From the NCBI RefSeq assembly GCF_003149085.1, contig NZ_QGDT01000001.1:970733-1034732 (forward strand): a DNA stretch of 64,000 nucleotides. The letters run 5' to 3'. A model generated the notes under the pieces. That model was not told where the DNA came from, did no database searches, and worked only from the letters and a program-made list of their open reading frames with translations. Within the stretch, counting starts at the first letter, position 1. Each line of letters opens with the position of its first letter. The position numbers and the translations under genes are program-made. Positions 16,641 through 25,142 of this stretch are shown here, piece after piece. The DNA is from Dyadobacter jejuensis. Its GTDB lineage: Bacteria; Bacteroidota; Bacteroidia; Cytophagales; Spirosomataceae.

Positions 16641-17312
16641 TTAGGATTCTTCGTCTATTTCCAAATTTTCAATTTTTGCCTGAGTAGGATGGTACTTGCC
16701 TAGCTCCTTAATATGGCCCTTATTGCTTTCGGCAAGCTCCATATCGATCTTCCAGTTCATAGTCGCCGCTATCTGAAACATCATGAGTTGCACCTGGTTG
16801 GTGGCGATTCGGGGAAGGTCGCTCTCTAGGGCTTTGTCATTCATGGTTTGTTTGGCCTCATTGAGTATGGCCGTGTAGTCGTCGGATTGAAAGCGGTTGA
16901 GCCAGCCTTGTTCAATATCGTAAAACTTATAATCGGTGTCCATGGAGAGGATTTCTGGGTCGGGGAAGTAATCGATAATCATTTTACGATCTCCTTCCGA
17001 GAAGTGAAAACGCATTTTGCCAAAATCGTAGCCTACCAATACCTTCGCCTTGGCGATAATCAGCGCTTTCTTTTTGTCTTTAATCAGGTTCCAAAAATTT
17101 TTGTCGTGCTGGTAATTATAAATTTCCGTGAAATACCCCTCGGCCATCACCACCTTAAAAACCTTTTCGATACTTTCAAGCAGTACGGTCGATTCCGTTG
17201 TGGCCATGGACTTGCCCGAATTTTTTGAGAAAAGCCGGTTATATGCGAATATGCCTGCTCCGGCGCCTATGAATAGTGTGAGAATGAAAAAAAATACTGA
17301 ATTAGCATCCAT
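16641..17312 (-). CDS. DUF4230 domain-containing membrane-anchored protein
   Basis: A single N-terminal transmembrane helix (VFFFILTLFIGAGAGIFAYN, residues 5-24) anchors the product, followed by a DUF4230 domain: LESIEKVFKVVMAEGYFTEIY, ALIIAKAKVLVGYDFGKM, DYFPDPEILSMD, and a C-terminal helical segment ending near LMMFQIAATMNW. I chose the Met at 17312 (MDANSV); the longer open frame up to 17570 overlaps the divergent miaA start and would bury the membrane helix. DUF4230 has no established function. It is divergent from miaA with only 45 bases between the starts. Confidence 0.8.
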   Translation of the reverse strand: MDANSVFFFILTLFIGAGAGIFAYNRLFSKNSGKSMATTESTVLLESIEKVFKVVMAEGYFTEIYNYQHDKNFWNLIKDKKKALIIAKAKVLVGYDFGKMRFHFSEGDRKMIIDYFPDPEILSMDTDYKFYDIEQGWLNRFQSDDYTAILNEAKQTMNDKALESDLPRIATNQVQLMMFQIAATMNWKIDMELAESNKGHIKELGKYHPTQAKIENLEIDEES

Positions 17313-17357
17313 GATATTTATTTTTGTGCTGATTAAAGTTGAAATAAAAACAGCAGA

Positions 17358-18278
17358 ATGCCAAATACTAAAGAAAAATACCTGATTACCATCGCAGGTC
17401 CCACGGCCGTAGGTAAGACTTCTCTGGCTATCAGGCTGGCCCAAAATCTTCAAACAGAGATTATCTCGGCCGATTCCAGACAGTTTTTCAAGGAACTTGA
17501 GATAGGCACTGCTAAGCCTACCCCAGCGGAGTTGGCTGCTGTGCCACATCATTTTGTCAATACGCATCATATAGGGGAAACTTACAGTGCAGGAGATTTC
17601 GAGAGGGATGCCCTAGTGCTTTTGAGCCGACTCTTTGAAGTATACGACCGGGTGGTGATGGTAGGCGGGTCTGGCTTCTATATTAAAGCACTTTTGGAGG
17701 GATTAGATGCCTTACCGGCTCCCTTGCCTGGCTTACGTGAGCGGCTCACGCTCCGGCTGCAGGCCGAGGGCTTGCCGAGTTTGCAAAAAGAAATAGCGGA
17801 TCTCGACCCCGATTTTGCACAAACGGCGGAGTTTGAGAATCCTCAACGGGTTATTAGGGCTCTGGAAGTATATATCACCGAAGGTCGACCAATCTCTTAT
17901 TTTCAGCAAACGATGAAAAAAAGTCGGCCTTTTAAGAGCGTGGCTATCGCCTTGGATAGAGATCGACAGGAACTTTATAAGCGCATAGATGACCGTATGG
18001 ACCAGATGTTGGAAGAAGGGCTGGTTCAAGAGGCGCAAGACCTCCTCCCTTACAGGACGGCCCACGCCTTGCAGACGGTCGGCTACAAAGAAGTATACGG
18101 ATTTTTGGACGGGGATTATGATGAGCAAGAGATGGTTCGTTTGCTCAAGCAGAATAGTAGGCGCTATGCCAAGCGGCAACTGACCTGGTTTAGGCATCAG
18201 GGCGAATTCAAATGGTTTCACCCCGACGATTTTGAGCAAATTTTAAAATATACACAACAGGAAAATTTAGGAGCTTGA
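17358..18278 (+). CDS. miaA: tRNA dimethylallyltransferase MiaA
   Basis: MiaA transfers a dimethylallyl group from DMAPP to A37 of tRNAs reading UNN codons. The P-loop ITIAGPTAVGKTSLA, the substrate Asp/Ser motif IISADSRQFFKELEIGTAKPT, VMVGGSGFYIKALLEGLD, and the C-terminal LQTVGYKEVYGFLDG and NSRRYAKRQLTWFR blocks are all present. At 306 residues the length is normal. A terminator with 18 bp of stem follows directly. Confidence 0.96.
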   Translation: MPNTKEKYLITIAGPTAVGKTSLAIRLAQNLQTEIISADSRQFFKELEIGTAKPTPAELAAVPHHFVNTHHIGETYSAGDFERDALVLLSRLFEVYDRVVMVGGSGFYIKALLEGLDALPAPLPGLRERLTLRLQAEGLPSLQKEIADLDPDFAQTAEFENPQRVIRALEVYITEGRPISYFQQTMKKSRPFKSVAIALDRDRQELYKRIDDRMDQMLEEGLVQEAQDLLPYRTAHALQTVGYKEVYGFLDGDYDEQEMVRLLKQNSRRYAKRQLTWFRHQGEFKWFHPDDFEQILKYTQQENLGA

Positions 18279-18284
18279 GGGATA

Positions 18285-18330
18285 TATCGTTAAAAAAATG
18301 CCTCATTTGGAGGCATTTTTTTTTAACGAT
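18285..18330. terminator. Bidirectional rho-independent terminator
   Basis: ATCGTTAAAAAAATGCCTC and GAGGCATTTTTTTTTAACGAT pair around an ATTTG loop with A and T tracts on either side. It separates convergent miaA and the saccharopine-dehydrogenase-like gene. Confidence 0.9.
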
Positions 18331-18340
18331 ACTATCAGTC

Positions 18341-19552
18341 CTAATATTCGTGAGGCAGGGCTTCGTTGACGGTTTCTTGCCATGGCAGACCTTGTACATT
18401 GAGCTGCTCCATAAATGGATCGGGGTTGAGTTGTTCGCAATTCCACACGCCCGGTTTCATCCATTCGGGATTGGTCAGCATGAGCATAGCGCCTATCATA
18501 GCAGGAACACCAGTAGTGTAGCTTACTGCCTGGGCCCTTACTTCCTTGTAGCAGTCGGCATGGTGGCAGTTATTCCATACATAATAGGTCTTTTCTTCTC
18601 CGCTTGAAATACCTTTTATCTGGCAGCCAATGGAGGTCTGTCCCGAATAGTTTTCGCCTAAGCTGTCTGGTGCTGGGAGTACGGCTTTCAGGAATTCCAG
18701 AGGTACAATGTCCATTCCCTGGAATTTGATCGGCTTGATGCTGGTCATCCCTACATTTTCAAGGACATTAAGGTGAGTAATATATTGCTGTCCGAAAGTC
18801 ATCCAGAAACGTGCCCGCTTCAGGGTAGGGAAGTGTTTTACCAGCGACTCTAGCTCTTCGTGGTATAGGACATAACTCTCCTTGGGGCCTATATTAGGGT
18901 AGTCTATGGGTTTATGAATCGACATGGCGGGGATTTCAACCCATTGGCCATTTTCCCAATACCGCCCCGGCTGGGTAATTTCCCTGATATTGATCTCGGG
19001 GTTAAAGTTAGTAGCAAAGGCTTTTCCATGATCACCCGCATTGCAATCGATAATGTCCAAATAGTGCATCTCGTCGAAATGGTGCTTGTTGGCATAGGCT
19101 GTAAACACCTGGGTGACTCCAGGATCGAAACCACATCCAAGCAAAGCCATCAGACCGGCTTCTTTAAAGCGCTCCTGATAGGCCCATTGCCAGCTATACT
19201 CAAATTTGGCGACATCCTTTGGCTCATAATTTGCCGTATCCATATAGTGCGTCCCAGTAGCCAGGCAAGCCTCCATCAGCGTAAGGTCCTGATAGGGTAG
19301 TGCCACGTTGATAAGGAGTACAGGCCGGAATTTTTCTATCAAGCTGACGGTTTCTGCTACGACATCGGCATCCACCTGTCCCGTTTGAATGGTAACTCCG
19401 TGCATTTCCTTGATTTCGGCGGCTATTTTATCGCATTTCGACTGGGTACGGCTTGCCAACATAATTTCCGTAAAAACTTGGCTGTTCATGGCGCATTTAT
19501 GGGCGACAACACTGCCTACACCACCGGCACCTATGATTAGTACTTTGGACAT
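18341..19552 (-). CDS. Saccharopine dehydrogenase family protein, probable carboxynorspermidine/carboxyspermidine dehydrogenase
   Basis: The Rossmann start VLIIGAGGVGSVVAHKCA and the LGCGFDPGVTQVF and IDCNAGDHG blocks place it in the saccharopine dehydrogenase family, and the overall 403-residue sequence resembles the LYS1-like carboxynorspermidine/carboxyspermidine dehydrogenases. Those enzymes reductively condense aspartate semialdehyde with a diamine in the alternative polyamine pathway used by Vibrio and many Bacteroidota. The decarboxylase partner is not adjacent, so the assignment rests on family resemblance; a lysine-metabolism role is the alternative. A -7 box lies about 70 bases upstream. 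Confidence 0.75.
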   Translation of the reverse strand: MSKVLIIGAGGVGSVVAHKCAMNSQVFTEIMLASRTQSKCDKIAAEIKEMHGVTIQTGQVDADVVAETVSLIEKFRPVLLINVALPYQDLTLMEACLATGTHYMDTANYEPKDVAKFEYSWQWAYQERFKEAGLMALLGCGFDPGVTQVFTAYANKHHFDEMHYLDIIDCNAGDHGKAFATNFNPEINIREITQPGRYWENGQWVEIPAMSIHKPIDYPNIGPKESYVLYHEELESLVKHFPTLKRARFWMTFGQQYITHLNVLENVGMTSIKPIKFQGMDIVPLEFLKAVLPAPDSLGENYSGQTSIGCQIKGISSGEEKTYYVWNNCHHADCYKEVRAQAVSYTTGVPAMIGAMLMLTNPEWMKPGVWNCEQLNPDPFMEQLNVQGLPWQETVNEALPHEY

Positions 19553-19622
19553 CGTTCTGATCTTTTTTTATTGAATATAAATTTCCTATTAGCTCTGCTT
19601 AGGTAGCCCTGCAAATATCGTG

Positions 19623-19630
19623 CAAAGATA
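19623..19630 (-). promoter_or_regulatory. -7 promoter box for the saccharopine-dehydrogenase-like gene (TATCTTTG)
   Basis: CAAAGATA on the plus strand reads TATCTTTG on the minus strand, identical to the box ahead of pheS. It lies 70 bases upstream of the start; no -33 element is evident. Confidence 0.45.
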
Positions 19631-19682
19631 GGACGAGCCACAGTTTTTTCGTTATTTAACCCCAAAATAGTCTGAATCGGTG

Positions 19683-20165
19683 ATGGATATTTTTTTAGTC
19701 GTGTTGGGAGCGTTATGTCTGTTAATCGGGTTGGCGGGTGCCATTCTACCCTTGCCTGGCCCGGGACTAAGCTTTGTAGGGTTGTTGTTGCTTCATCTGA
19801 GTGGTTTCGGAACGTTGGACTCCACCTACCTGATCGCCTTTGGGGCCTTAGCCTTATTAATGGCTGTTTTGGATATCTACTTACCCGTGTGGGGGGCTAA
19901 GCGTTTTGGAGGTACCCGCTATGGCTCCGTAGGAGCGGTGGTAGGGCTTGTAGCCGGCTTGTTTTTGCTGCCTGGTATAGGACTCCTGTTGGGGACTTTT
20001 TTAGGGGCATTGGTGGGAGAGCTGCTGGGGGGATTTCCAGTCAATAAGGCCGTAAGAGCCGCCTTTGGCACCTTTGTTGGATTTATGACTGGGGTGGTCA
20101 TGCAGGTAATGCTATGCCTGGCGATGATCGTCTTCGCCACCATCTCGCTATGGGGGAGCTTGTAA
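19683..20165 (+). CDS. DUF456 family membrane protein
   Basis: A 160-residue, highly hydrophobic protein with glycine-rich transmembrane helices: an opening ALCLLIGLAGAILPLPGPGL, then ALALLMAVLDIYLPVWGAKRFGG, and two Gly-rich stretches (VGAVVGLVAGLFLLPGIGLL and FLGALVGELLGGF). The GAKRxGG and GPxLGTxxGAxxGE arrangement is the DUF456 signature. Function is unknown. An ATG at 19683 directly follows an in-frame GTG at 19680; I prefer the ATG. It is divergent from the dehydrogenase gene. Confidence 0.85.
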   Translation: MDIFLVVLGALCLLIGLAGAILPLPGPGLSFVGLLLLHLSGFGTLDSTYLIAFGALALLMAVLDIYLPVWGAKRFGGTRYGSVGAVVGLVAGLFLLPGIGLLLGTFLGALVGELLGGFPVNKAVRAAFGTFVGFMTGVVMQVMLCLAMIVFATISLWGSL

Positions 20166-20200
20166 GGGGTCACTCGTCGAGTGATCCCTCACAAGCTCCC
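20154..20200. terminator. Hairpin between convergent DUF456 and eboF genes
   Basis: GGGAGCTTGT and ACAAGCTCCC form the base of a long hairpin extended by GGGTCACT / AGTGATCCC. It contains the DUF456 stop codon. There is no T-run, so it is a weaker terminator call than the others. Confidence 0.55.
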
Positions 20201-20205
20201 AAGGT

Positions 20206-21579
20206 CTATTGGGTCGTCGTAAGTCTTTCCCAGATGAGGTCGTAAACTTGAGTAGCTTGAAGTTCGTTATAGGGAAGCGGCTCGCTGGTGATGCATACGG
20301 GGTAATATTCCTTAGGCGTATCTATGGCTCCATGCGATCCTTTAATGAGGCTAGCATCTAAAGGGATAAGATCCATCAAATACCTAAACCCAAGCATTTT
20401 CCTTGCCAATTTATACCCCGCCCTCAATTTTATAAATGGATTTTTGGGATCCATAAACATTTCCACTGGGTCGTACCCCGGCTTCCGATGTATGTCCACC
20501 AGCCTAGCGTAGTCGGGGGCATGGGCGTCGTCGAGCCAATAGTAGTAAGTAAACCAACTTTGTGGGGCGGCCACTAATACCAGGTCCCCGGAGCGGCTAT
20601 GGTCGATATGATGGGCCTTTTGTTCTTCCTTGTCCAACACCATCGCTATCCCTTGATATTGCTTTAGCAAGGCCTTTATTCGTGCTATTTCCGATTTGTC
20701 GTTAAAATACACATGGGCTATCTGATGGTCGGACACGGCGAAGGCTTTGGAAGCGCCGGCATCTAAGAGCTCGTACCACCGCTCTTTGCGTACGCTAATG
20801 AGCCCTTCTTGGCGTAAGATTCGGTTAATATGGATGGGGTCGTCTACAGGTTGAATTCCATATTCGGAAAGTAGTATGATCTCGGCTCCTTTCGCTTCAT
20901 AGTGTTCTATCAATTCCGCGATTAACTGATCTATTTCATGAAGTTCGCGGTGGATTTTTGAAAAATCGGGACCAAACTTTTGCAAACAATAGTCGAGGTG
21001 AGGGAGGTATATTAGCGTAAGGGTGGGGTCATACTTGCGATCGACCCACATAGACGCATCGGCTATCCACTTTGAGGACTTTATATTAGCGTTGGGTCCC
21101 CAGAAGCTAAATAAGGGAAACTGCCCAAATTCCTTTTGCAGTTCATCTCTTAAGCTCGCAGGATGTGCATAACAATCGGGAGCTTTTACTCCGTCGGCAT
21201 GGTATTGAGGCCTTGGAGTCACCGAATAGTCGGCGGAGGCATACATATTATACCACCAAAACATTTTGGAACAGGTAAAGTTAGGGTCCAGTGCCTTGGC
21301 TTTATCCCATATTTTTTCACTTTGTACCAAATGGTTGGACTGCTTCCAGAACTTAATTTCAGCATCCTGGTGGTCGTACCAGCCATTACCGACTATGCCG
21401 TGTTCCGATGGCCATTTGCCCGTAATATAGGTGCTTTGCGCGCTGGTGGTGACCGCCGGTAATACCGGTTTTATAGGAGTTAAATGTTTATTAGTGAGGT
21501 ATTTTGATAGGTAGGGCGTATGTTCACCAATCAGGTTGGCGCTTAAACCCACTATATCGATCACTACGGTCTTATTCAT
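20206..21579 (-). CDS. eboF: EboF-type nucleotide pyrophosphatase/alkaline phosphatase superfamily protein
   Basis: A type I phosphodiesterase/nucleotide pyrophosphatase of the alkaline phosphatase superfamily. The metal Asp lies in VVIDIVGLS, the Thr nucleophile in PAVTTSAQSTYITGKWPSEHG, then GNGWYDHQ, LPHLDYCLQKFGPD, a LLSEYGIQPV block and SDHQIAHVYFND. The C-terminal half has DDAHAPDYARLVDIH and KPGYDPVEMF, typical of the eboF subgroup. At 457 residues it is full length without a signal peptide. It closes the eboABCDEF series, 84 bases after eboE, so co-transcription is likely. Its substrate in the ebo pathway is not known. Confidence 0.88.
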   Translation of the reverse strand: MNKTVVIDIVGLSANLIGEHTPYLSKYLTNKHLTPIKPVLPAVTTSAQSTYITGKWPSEHGIVGNGWYDHQDAEIKFWKQSNHLVQSEKIWDKAKALDPNFTCSKMFWWYNMYASADYSVTPRPQYHADGVKAPDCYAHPASLRDELQKEFGQFPLFSFWGPNANIKSSKWIADASMWVDRKYDPTLTLIYLPHLDYCLQKFGPDFSKIHRELHEIDQLIAELIEHYEAKGAEIILLSEYGIQPVDDPIHINRILRQEGLISVRKERWYELLDAGASKAFAVSDHQIAHVYFNDKSEIARIKALLKQYQGIAMVLDKEEQKAHHIDHSRSGDLVLVAAPQSWFTYYYWLDDAHAPDYARLVDIHRKPGYDPVEMFMDPKNPFIKLRAGYKLARKMLGFRYLMDLIPLDASLIKGSHGAIDTPKEYYPVCITSEPLPYNELQATQVYDLIWERLTTTQ

Positions 21580-21663
21580 TTTTAAAAATTGTTTTTTTAT
21601 ACCAGCTCGTCACTAAATAGTAGGGTAGAGCGGGTACAATTATAAAATGGGGCTCCAGTCCTG

Positions 21664-22878
21664 CTATTCGCTGGTGACGGGGTTGTTAAGGGTTTTTAGG
21701 ACCCACTCCAGTTCTCTTATGATGGAGTCACCTATTGGTTTTTGCATGTCGTCGGGCAATACTCCCCAGGTATAGGTTTCGACCTCCAAAAATGAAGTGC
21801 AAGAATTTTGCTTGTGCAAGGCCAGGGTCTCTTCAATCTGGCTTTGAGTAGATTCAAGAAGTCCGTACTGAGCAATGAATAGGGGTACATGAAAGTGTAC
21901 CCGCCACTGTCGCTGATGGCCGTTGTAATGGGCTAATGCCTGTGGAAGGTCGGGATAGTGCTCTAGCTCTTCTTCGTCGGTTTGAGCCACTACTTGGTGC
22001 AAATAAACGGGCTCATTAAAGGCCTTTATGGCTTGTAGCTTGGCTTGAGGTTCCTCGGTAAAGTCGACCTTCAGTGCCGAGCTAATCTGAATACGCCCCA
22101 CCTTTATCCCATACTTCTGAAGTTCCTTTAGAATGGTTTTTGGTTGTTCATATCCAACTGCTGCATGGCAAATATCATAGCAGAGCCTAATATGATTCAA
22201 TATCACCTCTTTAGCCTCTGATTCTTCTACCTGGTATTTGGCCATCAGGTAAGAAATGCCCGTGGGCAAGAGGCTTTTGGTATACCATTCTATAAAGTCG
22301 GCAATATTGTCCAGGATGCCATCGGGCTCTGGTTCTATGTCCAAATGAAGGTTCCGACCCGTTTCTTTTTTGATGCGCATGAGTTCGTCTAGGACCTCTA
22401 GCATATGGGCGGTGGCTTTTTCGGTTGCAAATAGCCTTTGTGTGTCGCTTTCCCACCATAAGCGATAGGATAGCGGCGGGGTAGATACGCCTCCCTCCAT
22501 ATCATCTGGCAGCAGTTGACTCAATATCCTGAACAACCGAAAAGTATACTCCTGGCGTTGGTCGGTCGTCCAGTCGGGGGTATGTACCTGATCCTTTACG
22601 ATAGTATCATGAAAGCCGCCGTAGGGAAACCCATTGATAACGAAGACATAAATATTTTCGGCCGTCAACCATTCTTTAAACTCAGCCAGTTTTTCGGGTT
22701 TCGAAAGCGCTATGGAAGCTTCGTTGGCTATCCTCAGTCCCAAGCCGAAGGGTTGGTCTGGGGCGAGTTGTGCTTTTATATAGGGCAAGTGCTCCTTTAA
22801 CGAGGCAAAATGGTCTTCCCAGATTTCACCGGGGTGAATGTTACTGCAATAGGTAAGGTGTCCGTAGGGCGTTTTCAT
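21664..22878 (-). CDS. eboE: EboE metabolite traffic protein (TIM-barrel, sugar isomerase/epimerase-like)
   Basis: A xylose-isomerase-like TIM barrel of the EboE family. The hallmark N-terminus TPYGHLTYCSNIHPGEIWEDH is present, then GLGLRIANEAS, FVINGFPYGGFHDTIVKDQVHTPDW (two halves), LHLDIEPEPDG, RLCYDICHAAVGYE, IGRIQISSALKV-like segments and FHVPLF. Acidic/His residues at EPEPDG and CYDICH are the probable metal ligands. I chose the Met at 22878 (MKTPYGH), which is the family start; the frame is open up to 22914. It follows eboD by 47 bases. Family members are needed for transport or positioning of a pathway intermediate in cyanobacterial scytonemin producers. Confidence 0.9.
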   Translation of the reverse strand: MKTPYGHLTYCSNIHPGEIWEDHFASLKEHLPYIKAQLAPDQPFGLGLRIANEASIALSKPEKLAEFKEWLTAENIYVFVINGFPYGGFHDTIVKDQVHTPDWTTDQRQEYTFRLFRILSQLLPDDMEGGVSTPPLSYRLWWESDTQRLFATEKATAHMLEVLDELMRIKKETGRNLHLDIEPEPDGILDNIADFIEWYTKSLLPTGISYLMAKYQVEESEAKEVILNHIRLCYDICHAAVGYEQPKTILKELQKYGIKVGRIQISSALKVDFTEEPQAKLQAIKAFNEPVYLHQVVAQTDEEELEHYPDLPQALAHYNGHQRQWRVHFHVPLFIAQYGLLESTQSQIEETLALHKQNSCTSFLEVETYTWGVLPDDMQKPIGDSIIRELEWVLKTLNNPVTSE

Positions 22879-22925
22879 GTTTCCTGTTTTTAGAAAATGC
22901 CTTGTGCAAGGCACTCTGATTTACA

Positions 22926-24104
22926 TTATACCAAAACCTGATTAAGGTTTGGGTCCTTTCGGTGCATTTCTTCTAGCACATCCACCGAAATGCCAATTTC
23001 TTTTTCGTTGAGCTCATGAACCTCTAGGCTATCGCCAATTTTCGTTAAGAGCATGATCGTCAGCCTACCTCCCAAATGTTCTCTAAATTCCTGAATTCCA
23101 TTTTTGAGATTGATCTTGTCGTTTTCTGATAATTTTTCGTGGTAGAGCTCAAAGCCAAGCCCCAGTAAAACGTCCAATATGCGTTGTAGGTCGGCAGCGG
23201 CAAGTAATCCTATCCTGTTGGCATACACACAGTCGAGGGCTATGCCTATGGCTACTGCTTCCCCATGGCGTACCCTAAAGTCGGTAAGGTATTCCAGCTT
23301 GTGGGCTGCCCAGTGTCCAAAGTCTAAGGGGCGTGAAGAGCCAAATTCAAAGGGGTCGCCCCCGGCGATATGATCGGTATGCATTTGAGCACATCGATGT
23401 ATCAAATAGGACATAACGGCCTGTTGGCGATCCACTAGAGCCGTCACATTGGCTTCTATCCACTCAAAAAAAGCAGGATCCTTAATGAGGGCTACTTTAA
23501 TGGCTTCCGCTATTCCACCTCGCCAGTCCCGGTCCTCGAGGGTAGCTAGGAAGGCGGAGTCGTTGAACACCGCGATGGGAGGGGCGAATGTTCCCAAGAA
23601 ATTCTTTTTTCCCTTGAAGTTTATGCTGTTTTTAACCCCCACTCCAGAGTCATTTTGAGCTAACACAGTGGTCGGTATGCGAATCAGCTTAATGCCTCTA
23701 TGGGATACCGCAGCGGCATAGCCCACCATATCGAGCACTGCTCCACCGCCTATGGCTATCACGAAGGAATGCCTATCGATGCCCTCTGTATCCACCGCTT
23801 CTACGAGCCTTTCAAAATGTACAGGGTTGTTTTTGGAAGCTTCTCCTCCTGGTACCAAAAGGGGGGCAGCCAACAGGATATGAGGGATGTTTTCGTTGAA
23901 ATACCGCTTTATTTTTTCCACAAGACCCTTGTGGTGGTCCGCTACGCCTTGGTCTATGACTACTAGGGCTTTTCTCTGAAAACCTTCGGAACCAGCGTCG
24001 GCCAGGTAGTTTTTTAGTTCTGGATTGGAACTACCAAACAGATCCTGAGTAAAATATACTCCGTATTGATAGGTGATCTGAAAGGATTGATGAATCGGTT
24101 GCAT
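22926..24104 (-). CDS. eboD: EboD, 3-dehydroquinate synthase-like protein
   Basis: A sugar-phosphate cyclase of the dehydroquinate synthase superfamily. The NAD-binding GGGAVLDMVGYAAAVSHRG, TTVLAQNDSGVGVKNS, FLGTFAPP and the metal ligands in GGIAEAIKVALIKD, FGHWAAHKLE and VRHGEAVAIG are all there, so it is likely an active cyclase. The length, 392, is typical of EboD rather than housekeeping AroB. Its product is unknown; a carbocycle from a sugar phosphate is a reasonable inference. A 167-base gap separates it from eboC, the only sizeable gap in the cluster, and holds a TACTTTTG sequence (24117-24124) too close to the start to be a convincing promoter. Confidence 0.9.
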   Translation of the reverse strand: MQPIHQSFQITYQYGVYFTQDLFGSSNPELKNYLADAGSEGFQRKALVVIDQGVADHHKGLVEKIKRYFNENIPHILLAAPLLVPGGEASKNNPVHFERLVEAVDTEGIDRHSFVIAIGGGAVLDMVGYAAAVSHRGIKLIRIPTTVLAQNDSGVGVKNSINFKGKKNFLGTFAPPIAVFNDSAFLATLEDRDWRGGIAEAIKVALIKDPAFFEWIEANVTALVDRQQAVMSYLIHRCAQMHTDHIAGGDPFEFGSSRPLDFGHWAAHKLEYLTDFRVRHGEAVAIGIALDCVYANRIGLLAAADLQRILDVLLGLGFELYHEKLSENDKINLKNGIQEFREHLGGRLTIMLLTKIGDSLEVHELNEKEIGISVDVLEEMHRKDPNLNQVLV

Positions 24105-24271
24105 TATATTAGGGGCAAAAGTAGGCGATGTGTTTAGAAATTGTTACCGTTTTAAAAGAGAACATCAGACGAATTGGTTCCTTAAAAAAACCATATTTAT
24201 CCTTTAGTTCTCTATACGACTATTTTTTTGCCGTCTTCCTGTACGGTCGCATGTTTTTATTTTGGACGGCA

Positions 24272-25141
24272 TCAGGTGACGGCAAAAGCCTTGGCCAGCC
24301 CTAACGATATGGGCAGTAGGCCTAGGACGGCCAATGCCACCGGCCAAAGCCCAAATACCATACACCAGGAAGCATTCATGACAATGAGCGAGATGACCCC
24401 TGCTTTTACGGCCTTGCCAATCAGCGGGCCGATAGGGTTTTGGAGGGCGTTCCATAAGGGCCTCCCAATCAGCCAAAGGTGTAGCAGCACGAAAGGTACT
24501 GTAGCCATCAGGTTTCCTTGGCTGTAGCCAACCAGGAGCTGTGTAAGGGATACAGAAAGGTATAAGAATGCCGCCAAATATAAGGTCTTTTGTTTGCCCC
24601 CATGCACCTCGTCTTGACTGATCATGGTGATAGCACCGATGTATACGATGGGGACTATGGCCAGCCAACCCCACTGGGGAATGGCGCCCGAAAAGATGCT
24701 CATACCAAGCAGCAGATTGCCTCCTCGGCATAGGCCCATCACAAGAGGACCCATAAAGAAATGGTGCTTAGCCCAACGGTTGTATACTATAGTGCTCAGT
24801 GCAATGAGCAGGGCGACTAGGCCACTTTGGAATCCAACCCTATTGGCCAGAATTATTCCCATGGCAAGCAAGGCTAAGCCCATTATTCTCCCGGCTTGTA
24901 CGCTTACTTTCCCGCTAGGGATAGGGCGTTCGGGACGTTCGATGGCATCGAGCTCCGCGTCGAACACGTCGTTCATCACTACCCCACCACCATAGAGGCC
25001 TAAAGTAGCGCCAAGGAGGGGCCACGCACTGGCATCGGCAAAGGTATATCCTGCTATGGCTAGGCCTGCCAGGATATCGGCCAACGCCGTGACCAGGTTG
25101 GCGGGGCGTGTTAGTTGTAAATAAGCTTTTAATGTTCTCAC
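24272..25141 (-). CDS. eboC: EboC, UbiA-family prenyltransferase-like protein
   Basis: A membrane protein of the UbiA superfamily with about eight hydrophobic helices and the opening YLQLTRPANLVTALADILAG. The first Asp motif is intact: NDVFDAELDAIERPERPIPS. The second, normally DxxxD, reads DEVHGGKQKTLYLA. UbiA members transfer polyprenyl chains onto aromatic or cyclic acceptors, which makes EboC the likely lipid-attachment step of the cluster, possibly prenylating the product of EboD (inference). The stop lies 167 bases before eboD; the start is 1 base from the eboB stop. Confidence 0.9.
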   Translation of the reverse strand: MRTLKAYLQLTRPANLVTALADILAGLAIAGYTFADASAWPLLGATLGLYGGGVVMNDVFDAELDAIERPERPIPSGKVSVQAGRIMGLALLAMGIILANRVGFQSGLVALLIALSTIVYNRWAKHHFFMGPLVMGLCRGGNLLLGMSIFSGAIPQWGWLAIVPIVYIGAITMISQDEVHGGKQKTLYLAAFLYLSVSLTQLLVGYSQGNLMATVPFVLLHLWLIGRPLWNALQNPIGPLIGKAVKAGVISLIVMNASWCMVFGLWPVALAVLGLLPISLGLAKAFAVT

Positions 25142-25142
25142 G

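Noticed and set aside
24117..24124. Promoter box for eboD (TACTTTTG)
   Set aside because: It ends only ~12 bases before the start codon and lacks a -33 element, so I did not list it as a promoter.
24204..24731. 175-codon frame on the minus strand overlapping eboC
   Set aside because: It is a shifted frame of eboC with low-complexity composition; the eboC frame has the UbiA motifs and is the real gene.
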